This document shows positions 56,102 through 64,000 of a DNA stretch of 64,000 nt, one piece after another; within the stretch, counting starts at the first letter, position 1; each line of letters starts with the position of its first letter. The position numbers and the translations under genes are program-made. Source of the DNA: Prorocentrum cordatum (lineage: Eukaryota; Sar; Dinophyceae; Prorocentrales; Prorocentraceae); NCBI GenBank assembly GCA_963575745.1, contig CAUYUJ010017856.1:64814-128813 (forward strand). Reading direction: 5' to 3'. A model generated the notes under the pieces. The model was given only the letters and a program-made list of their open reading frames with translations, made no database searches and was not told the origin of the DNA.

Positions 56102-56509
56102 TATTGAAGGCAATCGGCCCACGAGGGTGCGTACCGACACGAGCCTGCAGCAGCTGTGCCGTGGCCTCCGTGCAGCATGCGCGCGCGTGAGCCCCACCCT
56201 GCCGCAGGGGTCGTCACCGCCAGGTCCCAAGGCCGCGGCTCCGTCTTCCTGCCAGCATTGCGCGCGCAGACGTCACATGCACTGTGCAAGCGGCACAATT
56301 GAGAGCGGCAGCTGTCGGTAGCCCTCGTCCGCAGACCTGCTGCAGCCTGGTCATGGCTGCGTCTGCTTTCTATGACCTCGCGTTGCTCGGTCTGGCCGGC
56401 GGGCTCGGCGGGGGTGTCCGACGGCCTACCCCGCCAGCGCCGGCCGCCGCTTTTGGAGAACCCTGCGCGCGCACTGTCTGTCGCTCTGTCGCTCGCGGGC
56501 GTCGGCGTC

Positions 56510-56822
56510 CTCCTCATGCTCCTCCTTTGCGTCGTCGTCCTCCTCCTCCCCCTCCTCCTCCTCCTCCTCCTCCTCCTCCTCCTCCTCCTCCTCCTCCTCC
56601 TCCTCCTCCTCCTCCTCCTCCTCCTCCTCCCCCTGCTCCCTCTCCTTCCCTCTTCTCCTGCGTGTCTACGCTGCCAGGTCCCCCCCGCAGCCGCCAGGTG
56701 TACTGCGAGCAGATCCGCGACCTCCTTGCGCCAGTGGTAGACGGCGGAGGCCGTCGCGGTCGTGGTCGTCTTCGCCGTCGCCGCCGCCGCCACCGCCGCC
56801 GCCGCCGTCGTCGTCGTTGTCT

Positions 56823-56880
<58 letters not shown>

Positions 56881-56885
56881 GGGGG
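56510..56885. repeat. (CTC)n and GCC/GTC arrays
   Basis: CTC at 56536-56630 and GTC/GCC at 56768-56880. No gene between them. Confidence 0.9.
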
Positions 56886-57815
56886 AAGTAGGGAGGAGGG
56901 GAGGGGAGAGAGGGAGGCTGGAGGAGGGAAGAGGACGGCATTCGGGAAGATGAGTAGGAGGAAAGGGGGCGGACGAGGAACGCGTTTTCTCACGCCCATT
57001 ATCGCCCCCGGGTGGGCGATGACGGGCGTGATCAGCCCTGGCCTCCCTTCCCCCAGATCGCGTCACGGCGGTCGTCCTGGGGCGACCACGGGCGTCGTGT
57101 AGCGCTCGCAGGCTGCTGCGATGTTCACGCATGCATTCTGTGGTGGTCACAGGCGCTATGGCATTCGTGAGGTAGCGCTGCGCTCACGCCTCTGCGGTGC
57201 CGTAATGGACGCCGTGCCGCTCTATTGCTCGGAGGCATTGGAGTGGCGCTCGTAGCGCGGCGCTCGTAGAGGCCACTGCTGTGATGTATGCAGGCGTTGT
57301 TGTGCGCACGCGCGTTTTGCTGCACGCGAGCGCCATGGTGCTCACAGCCGACGGAGTATACGCAGGCACTGCGGGCCAAAAATAAAGGGCCCATGTCCCG
57401 GGCCAGAAAACCAATCAACACACATAGCGTACATACTGAAACATGATCTGTTCGGGCCGATCACACTGTTCTGCAGTTTGGGCCCCGTCGGGATCTTGGG
57501 GGTTCCATGCTTTCGCTGTGGTGCACACAGGCGTGCACACAGGTGCTTTGGTGCGCACAGGCGCTGAAGGCTAGGGTGCACACGGCTGATGCAGTGGCGC
57601 AAGCGTCGTGTTGCACAGCGCTGTGGTGCACGAGGGCACTGCGGTGGACTGTACCCCCTGGTGCGCGGGGGCACCGCCTGGCCCGCCGATGCTTCGCCGC
57701 GGTGTCGGCCGTTTCCGCTTCGTTTCCGCCCGCCGCGCTTGGGTGTTCCGCCGAGGTTGCTCTGCATTGCCGCCCGTTGCCGCCTAACTGTCGTCTCTAG
57801 CTTGCATCGCGTATA
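56886..57815. repeat. Degenerate GGTGCGCACAGGCGCTG-type repeats
   Basis: After a purine-rich stretch, DNA at 57150-57660 carries diverged repeats of GGCGCT and GGTGCACACAGGCG, of 20-40 bp period. No supported gene. Confidence 0.4.
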
Positions 57816-57987
57816 CAGTCAACCCGCATAGTAAGGACGGGCAACCTCCCCAAGGGTACCCTTGCATCCTTGCCTCCTCGGTGCATCCTTGGCCACTTTC
57901 GTTGGTCGCGCCCCGCTCGAAAACTTCGAAATGGGCTTCCAAGGGCCTTGCATCCTTATCGGGCATCCTTACTCTACGGGTTGACTG
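57816..57987. mobile_element. MITE family I (CAGTCAACCCG ends, TA site)
   Basis: 172 bp. The left end CAGTCAACCCGCATAGTAAG and the complement of the right end CAGTCAACCCGTAGAGTAAG match at 17 of 20 positions; TA flanks (57814-57815 and 57988-57989). The interior repeats GCATCCTT. Tc1/mariner-like termini; one copy in this window. Confidence 0.83.
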
Positions 57988-58044
57988 TATTCTCCTTTCT
58001 AAAAAGAGAATAGACTCTACTCCCCCCGGACTTAACGCGTCCCC

Positions 58045-58126
58045 CCTGGGATAGTATGATTTCACATATATATATATATATATATATGTTCTGCACCCTC
58101 GTCCATCCTAAATATGAAATCATATC
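58045..58126. repeat. Inverted repeat around an (AT)n run
   Basis: TGGGATAGTATGATTTCA and TGAAATCATATCATCCCA form near-perfect arms, 18 bp each, around (AT)n and CTCGTCCATCC. It may be another small MITE; no target duplication is evident. Confidence 0.6.
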
Positions 58127-58179
58127 ATCCCAGCCAAACCGGGTTCCCCCCCCTGAGGTACCCTTGTAAAAAAACACTA

Positions 58180-58690
58180 CGCGGTGACATTTTTTGTTCT
58201 AACATAGAACTGTTTCACGAATCCCTTGCAAACCATGGGACGAAGTGCACACGCGCGCGTCGTCGCGCGCGCATGCCGAAATCCTTCAAAATCCTTCGGT
58301 GCCGGAAGGATTTCGCAATCGAGTTTCCAAAAAACATACAAAACACATGGTTTCGCAACACTGATTTGCTAAAACAGCTTCCGCGCGAGTTCTTGCGAAA
58401 TCTTAAGAAAACCATAGGGCTTTCAGTATTTTCACAAAATGCTAGCAAACGGGCTTCGCGCGCGCATGTCGAAATCTGTTGAACGCCCTTGCGCGTGTGC
58501 CGTCGCGAGAATCCTCTGCAAAAAGTGGGACGAAGTGCAGACGCGCGCGTCGTCGCGGGCGTATGCCGAAAACCCCCCAAACCCATCGGTTTCGGAAGGA
58601 TTTCAAAATCGTGCGTCCAAAAAACCTACAAAGACCCAAGGTTTCGCAACACGGATTTTCAACAAAAGCGTGCGCGCGCGCTCTTGCGTC
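58180..58690. repeat. Dispersed A/T-rich repeat E, two tandem units
   Basis: Two units about 292 bp apart share AATCC-CTTGCAAA, GGGACGAAGTGCA-ACGCGC, TGCCGAAA, GGAAGGATTTC and GGTTTCGCAACAC. A related single copy is at 40160-40450. Open frames are short and Arg/Ser/Phe-rich. Confidence 0.6.
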
Positions 58691-58900
58691 GTCGTCGTCG
58701 TCGCCGTCCTCCCTCCTCCCGCGTCGTCGTCGTCGTCGCCTACGTTGTCCTTTGTCTTTTCTCGTGTTCGTCGTCGTCGTCTTCTTTGGCGTCGTGGTCG
58801 CTTCCGTCGTCGTTGTCGCCGTGGTCGTCCTTCCTCCTCCTCCCACGTCGTCGTCGTCGTCCGTCGTCGGCGTCTCGTCGTCGTCCCTCCTATTTCGTCG

Positions 58901-58935
<35 letters not shown>

Positions 58936-59210
58936 TTCCCTCCTCCCTCGTCGTTGTCGTCGTCGGCGTCGCCGTCCTTCCTCCTTCGTCGTCGTTCGCG
59001 TCGTCGCCGTCCTCCCTCCTCCCTCGTCGTTGTCGTCGTTGTCGTCGTTGTCGCCGTCGTCGTCCTTCCTCCTCCCTCGTCGTCGCCTTCGTTGGCGTCG
59101 TCGTCGTCTTCGTCGTCGTCGGCGTCGGCGTCGTTGTCGTCGTCGAAGTCGTCGGAGACGTCGTCGGTGTCGTCCTAGTCGTTGTCGTCGGTGTCGTCGT
59201 AGTCGGTCTG
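58683..59210. repeat. (GTC)n array with CTCCCTCCTCC interruptions
   Basis: About 530 bp of GTC/GTT/GCC units, broken at about 60-90 bp intervals by CCTCCCTCCTC or CCTTCCTCCTC. This higher-order pattern implies segmental duplication of the array. Confidence 0.92.
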
Positions 59211-59809
59211 AACAGGTTTTGCAAACCAAGTTGCGGGTGGGTGGGTGGGATGTTTGCGCGAGCAGTGGAGATGACGACTTCAAGTTCAGCAGAGTGGACT
59301 TCACCACATAGCTTGCACCACACAGCTTGCACCACATAGCTTGCACACCAGCTTTGCAATAGCTTAATGTGTTCGGTCCACGCTTTCTAATATGCATCCT
59401 TACGCAGAACGTGTGCATGGACCGACGTTGTGTATCGTAGACGCCTACAGCAAATTGCCGCCGCCCCCGTGCCTTTCGGAAGCTTCTATATGGGGGTGAA
59501 CGTTGCGGCATGAGCTCGGCCAAGCTATTGGACTACGTTTCCCCCCCAGCCTTTGTGGAAACCCTTCGGGAAACACGTGGGGTAAACAGAAGAAGTGGAG
59601 CAGAGGGAAGAGGAGTAGCAGGAGGAAGAGGAGGGGCAGGAGGAGGAGGAGGACCAGTGTTAACCCAAGACGCATCAACGATGTTGCAATACACCCTCCC
59701 TCCAAGTTCCGTCTTCATAGGTTCCTGCAAGAATTTGTATTCGTCGCGGAAAGCACCCCAGTGGAAGGCAACCGTCTGAGAATCCTCAATCGTGCCAAAG
59801 CTCCTTTGC

Positions 59810-59955
59810 TGGGATTTCGACGCCGCGGATCAACGTGACTGTTGCGTCTGGACGGCTTGCACTCGTGCCAGAGCAACTTTCCTGGAACTTCAGCACCACG
59901 AATCAACGTGACTGTCGCGTCCTGGTAGTCCTAGATCGTGCCAGGACAATTCCTG
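59810..59955. repeat. Tandem repeat of about 66 bp
   Basis: Two to three units with ATCAACGTGACTGTTGCGTC and CTCGTGCCAGAGCAACTT-like sequence, starting near 59829 and 59894, inside the inverted-repeat unit. Confidence 0.6.
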
Positions 59956-59984
59956 GGACGTCGACCATTGCAACGGTTGTAAAT

Positions 59985-60240
59985 TTTTAAGACGAAGGTG
60001 CGCGGCGCTAACGCGATGACCACATTCTGAAAACGACCCGCCATCAGTCCGTCAAATGGTTGGAAGCTTTTAGGACGAATCGGCGCGGCGCGAAGGCGAG
60101 AGCACCATCTCGGAAAGGGCCTGCCTGTCCTCCACCCGCGAAAGTGCGGACCAGTTTTTAAGACGAAGGTGCGCGGCGCCATGGCGAGAGCATGTTTTGG
60201 CAAGTGCCCGCCCTCCATTCGTGAAACTGTTGCGCGTGTC
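59985..60240. repeat. Tandem repeat of about 80 bp
   Basis: Three units containing TTTTAAGACGAAGGTGCGCG or the diverged TTTTAGGACGAATCGGCGCG, at about 59986, 60068 and 60156, with GAGAGCA and GGAAA-GxCCxGCC. Confidence 0.65.
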
Positions 60241-60760
60241 ATCACTCGGACGTGTGCATTTTTCTTTCGGCGAGGACCATCGAGGAGCATCCTTGATCAT
60301 TTGGCGAAAAAACCACACACGAAACCGAAAAAAACACGGAATGGACGTCCGAGCGATGGCCAGTTGCACGTATCAGGATTCGGGGTCATACGTGGCGAGG
60401 AGGTCTGAAGCGAAGTGCCCGGCCTGCCTTGTGGACACGTCTGGGGGTGCGACAGGGAGGAGTTGTTTTTAGAAGGATGGTGGCCAACGTGGACCCCAAA
60501 CAGTGTGTTCTAGCAGTGATGCAGTCTTTTTGGTGTACGCTATGTGGCGCAATCGATGTCTAGCAACATATGTGGTGCAAGCTATGTGGTGCAAGCTACG
60601 TGGTGCAATCAATGTTGTGCAGTTTATGCGGAGTGGACTATGTGGTACAATCAACTACAATGAAGAAGTGGCAATTCCGCAGCTCGTGCAAAACCCAAGC
60701 TCTTGCAGATATCCCACCCACCCACCCGCAACTTGGGAAGCAAAACTACTATGGGGGCTC

Positions 60761-61380
60761 GAACACGCCCACGGCGGGGCACACCTCCAGGGGGAGCCGA
60801 ATCCCACCAGCCGGCGCCACAGCGCTCCAGGGAGAACATGAGTAGGGAGAGGGTCTTTCCGTTCTCAGACGTCAGCTCGCGCTGAGTCTGCCGCGCAGAC
60901 CCTTGACACCAGGCCGCGCCGATGGCCCGCTCGGAAAAGATCAAACTAGGCAGCCTTGCCCGATAAAAGGCCCCATGAGGACGAGGAGGATGAGGAGGAG
61001 GAGCAGCAGGAAAGGACAGGACATCCACACGAGGGACACGCCCGCGAAGGTGCCGTGGGGCACGACTTGCGAAATCCCCTGCCCGAGCGAGTGTCGACGT
61101 CGGGATGCCCGCCACGGTGCCGTGGGGACGACGACGACGACGACGCGCGCGGCCACGCGCAAGCGGCCCCGCACGGTATCGTTTGACAGGGATGGTGGCC
61201 CCTGGCTGGCGAGCGATAGTTGATGCAGGAGTTGGACGCGCGCTACAAAGTTGCTCGTAAGAGCCTTTTGACAATATATATATATATACATACATACATA
61301 TATATGTGTATATATATATATATGCTAGCCCCCCCCACTAAGATCTACCTACAAGCAAGCTCGTTTGGTCGGCTCTGATG
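60761..61380. repeat. Spacer with TA and ATAC runs
   Basis: (TA)n and (ATAC)n at 61275-61322. DNA at 60770-61270 has no recognised gene. Confidence 0.7.
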
Positions 61381-61837
61381 CCGCCGATTTTGTTTTCTGA
61401 CTCGCGTTCATGGCAATGGTGGTTTTTGTCTATTCATACCAGTTTTCCTTATCATCCATCTCCCTCTTTCTTTTCAAATGCATTTCCATTGGGCTCTGCA
61501 TCGTAATCGTGCTCTGTATCGTTATCATCCTCGTCATCCTCAGCCTTTTCAAGGTCAGTATCTTCCTTGTCCTCCATTTTTCTCACTCTCGGCGGCCTCA
61601 TCCTCACCACACTCTGACGGTTCAGTTTTTTTTTCTCAGGTATCCTTATCATGTTTTTGCATCGTCCTCATCCCCCATCATCCTCGCCCTTCTGATTGTC
61701 ACTCCCTCAATTTCTAAATTAGGTTGAACTGGAGCGTGTGCAGACCACGCAGTGTTTCCGATCCAATCCATTACAGTAGTGCTGCTGTTGCGGCTCAGGT
61801 GCGCAGCTCCGGTACCCCCCCTCCCATTGAATTGACA

Positions 61838-61990
61838 GCATGGGGGTTCCAGAGTACGGTTCGGACGCGTACAACAAGAAGATAATCCGCAACCGAGGGT
61901 ACAAGGAGAAAGCCAAGCAGGACACATTGGAAACAAAAACCTGTATACTAATTGTGCTTCGTTGTAGTGTTTCTGTTCCGGGGCATTTTC
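61838..61990 (+). pseudogene. Possible upstream exon of the 62-kb gene
   Basis: From ATG 61838 a frame reads a Lys/Tyr/Asn-rich peptide (YGSDAYNKKIIRNRGYKEKA, then KQDTLETKT) before it decays. The YNKK motif recurs at the start of the better-supported exon at 62051. A candidate donor is GGTACAAG near 61895 or GTATAC near 61941, but neither joins in frame without adjustment. The opposite strand also has an open frame here (61649-62005). Confidence 0.25.
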
Positions 61991-62050
61991 GATAAGAGGT
62001 AACATTTTAAGAATAGATTGTTAAGAAAACTACATTTACACATCCTCAGG

Positions 62051-62490
62051 AGAAGTACAACAAAAAGCCCGTTGTCAAGTTCTTGGCTGATACTCACCGG
62101 AAGTTCACACAGACGAAGCTAGACGCCAAGACACGCAAGTGCAACAAGCTGATGCGCGACCTGCATACGGCGAATTCCACAATCAAGCAAATGGAAGCAG
62201 CAGGGAAAATGAAGGATAAGCGCATGACAGAATTAGAAGAGAAGAACAAGGAGTATGAGGAGTGGGGTTATTAGTACAAGAACGAGTACCAGGAGACTGA
62301 AAAGGAATGCAACAAGCTCGAGCGGCAGAAGCAGAACATTGAGAGCGAGCACAAAAACTTCGTCGACAAACACGGGCGGCTGATGGCCACCTTCGCCGAC
62401 CGTGTGTCTCCCAATTTCTTTAAGACCATTTGCAAATGGGAGCAGAAGCCTCCCAAGCGCCTGCCGTGGTGCGCTGTCGGCATGTGCTAG
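62051..62490 (+). pseudogene. Coiled-coil protein exon, interrupted by one stop
   Basis: A coherent plus-strand frame reads EKYNKKPVVKFLADTH, a long charged coiled coil (KLDAKTRKCNKLMRDLHTAN, MTELEEKNKEYEEWGY), then a TAG at 62272-62274, and continues in the same frame (YKNEYQETEKECNKLERQKQ, RVSPNFFKTICKWEQKPPKR) to TAG 62488-62490. It is preceded by TTTACACATCCTCAG, a good 3' splice-site context. Codon use is less GC-biased than elsewhere. No family is recognised; Lys/Glu/Asn heptads suggest a structural or scaffold protein. The single in-frame stop implies a pseudogene, a recoded stop or a base error. Confidence 0.5.
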
Positions 62491-62544
62491 ACCACGTGCG
62501 CACTAGGCAAACGAGAGCAATTCAATTTGAATTCGGTGCAAAAA

Positions 62545-62900
62545 AGTCTGGCGGGCGAGCCCGCGGAGAGGGGAGATAATGCAAGGGTCGTTTTTGTAAT
62601 AGTTTTTTCTTAGCGGTTCTGGGTTTTGCGATTTCGACGGAGGGGTCGCGACAAATCGATTGATGTAGTTTTTGCTCTGGCATGGAGAAGCGGCTGGGTG
62701 AGCCCGCGGGGGGAGATTATGAAAAGGGTCGTCTTGGGAATAGTTGTTCTGGAGATTCTGGAGCTTGGGGGTCCCATCATACGGCGCTTTCGAATCGACT
62801 CAGGTCCATCATGTTCTGGTGTAGACATTCAGGCGGGCGAGCCCGCGGGAGAAATCTATCGAAGAGGCGTGCTCGTAATCATGTTTCGCCGGAGATTCTG
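62545..62900. repeat. Tandem repeat of about 140 bp, three units
   Basis: Units start with GGCGGGCGAGCCCGCGG or close variants (near 62550, 62693 and 62831), each followed by GAGA-AT, GTCGT and GGAGATTCTG. Spacing is about 143 and 138 bp. Confidence 0.7.
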
Positions 62901-63009
62901 TGGCTCGCGTTCAGGTCTGATCTGGATCAGTTTGTTCGGGTTTGGACTGGTCTGGTCTGATATGGTGGCGTGATCAAGTCTGGTAGAAAGCAAGGAGCAC
63001 GTATATAAA

Positions 63010-63720
63010 AAAAACATGTGTTTCATAGGTTTCCTGTTGGTTTCTTTAATTTTTGTTGTTTTGTTTTAGGTTTTCTTTGGTTCTCATTTTTTGTTTCATG
63101 TGTTTTTTTTTCCACTCATTTTTTTAATTGTTTTCGCTGTCTTTTTTTGTTTTTCATTGTTTTTCTGTATTTTCCGGGTTCTCCGCTGCTGGCCCCCGAA
63201 CAATGATCCGCAGCCTTGCAAGAGGATTCCTCCCAGCGGAAAATTAGGAAAACAAGGAAAAACAAGGAAAACAAGGACAACACAACGAAAAACAAGGAAC
63301 AACAGGAAAGGACTGCGAAAGCGCAGTACAAAACAACGCGAACCAAAGAAAACATATAAACACGCAACACACATTAAAGAAACCAACAGGAAACATGTGA
63401 ACACATAGTTTTTTTGTACGTTTTCATTGCTTTCTGTTGTGTTTTCATATGTTTTCTTTTGTTTTCGTTGTATTTTGCTGTGTTTCCATGTTCTCTTTCA
63501 GTGTTTCATTGTTTTCCGTTGTGTTTCCGTTGTTTTCATTGTTTTTCATTGTTTTCCTGGTTTCCCGCTGCTGTCTCCCCAAAAAAAGATATAGCGGCCA
63601 TGCAGAGGGATTCCTTCTGTGGCGGCCTTGCAAAAAGGTTTCTTTTGTGGCGGCCTTGCAAAGGGATTCCTTTTGTAGCGGCTCGTTCACGGCGCGCGTA
63701 CTCCATGAAATGAATTCAGT
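63010..63720. repeat. A/T-rich foldback with GCGGCCTTGCAAA tandem repeats
   Basis: TTTCCTGTTGGTTTCTTTAA (63040) is matched in inverse orientation by TTAAAGAAACCAACAGGAAA (63374), with further TTTTC-rich pairing on both sides. A direct copy of the segment TTTTCC...CCGCTGCTG (about 63170) recurs at 63563. The right end has three units of about 36 bp containing GCGGCC-TGCAAAGGGATTCC (63595-63680). No gene. Confidence 0.65.
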
Positions 63721-64000
63721 GCGAAAATAAAACGACAGCTTCTAGCTTTCACCCGCTGTGCTTCTAACGACCGTAGCCCCGCGCCCACAATGCACAACAA
63801 ATGCGCATAATCTCCCCCTTATGAGCGACAATAATATGAAAAAAAACCCTCAAGGGGTGCGCCCGCCGTGAATCAAATTCCTAAAGAAAACAACATTGAC
63901 AGCGATGTTCTTCACTCGATGCGGTTCTCACAGTGGGCATGCACCACCCAACTTTTCACAACCATGCACATCATTCCCCTTCCGAAGCACGAATCAAAAA

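Larger units (their letters stand above)
59209..60760. repeat. 1.5-kb unit bounded by inverted repeats
   Basis: The left part contains GCAAACCAAGTTGCGGGTGG GTGGGTGGGAT (59219) and then AGCTTGCACCACATAGCTTG repeats. The right part contains the complement: CTATGTGGTGCAAGCTATGT repeats (60575) and then ATCCCACCCACCCACCCGCA ACTTGGGAAGC (60713). The interior holds two tandem arrays and no recognised gene. It may be a non-autonomous DNA element or a duplicated inverted segment. Confidence 0.6.

Overview
The window looks like nuclear DNA of a dinoflagellate. The evidence is convergent rather than phylogenetic: a degenerate spliced-leader remnant just upstream of an intronless gene, a GC-rich Ty1/copia polyprotein of the kind common in dinoflagellate genomes, very long trinucleotide arrays, and almost no ordinary genes in 64 kb. 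I cannot name the species; a Prorocentrum-like or Symbiodiniaceae-like genome would fit.

Layout. 0-4 kb: a G-rich GACAGTGGTGGG satellite block, a TGCCG satellite and CTC arrays. 4-16.6 kb: short inverted-repeat elements (MITEs) between GAT, GTC and CTC arrays and unassigned GC-rich DNA; a small coding remnant lies at 6.2 kb. 17.5-18.4 kb: the only intact host-type gene, a secreted protein with two tandem ML (MD-2-related lipid-recognition) domains, preceded by the spliced-leader remnant. 18.5-23 kb: GGA, AAT/AAG and a 2.5-kb CCATTA array. 23.1-35.2 kb: a decayed minus-strand LINE (reverse transcriptase plus RNase H) interrupted by a young copia element (23368-31540) with 99% identical 262-bp LTRs and a GGGCG target duplication. 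Removing the copia element and one duplication copy restores the LINE reading frame exactly. The copia carries gag, aspartic protease, a methyltransferase-like domain with an SPPC motif, DD35E integrase, reverse transcriptase and RNase H, but its frame changes several times.

35.9 kb: a 100-N gap, then a second copy of the G-rich satellite. 37-64 kb: GTC, CTC, TG, TTTG and TA arrays, tandem minisatellites, more MITEs (several nested), dispersed repeats, a possible coiled-coil exon at 62 kb and an A/T-rich foldback at 63 kb.

The best-supported new content is the set of short non-autonomous transposon families: one with perfect 8-bp target duplications at three loci, one of 150-bp near-perfect palindromes at TA sites (four loci), and one of 176 bp at TA sites (two loci). 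No rRNA, tRNA or CRISPR array was recognised. The window is mobile-element and satellite DNA in which one retroposed-looking gene sits; no pathway can be read from it.
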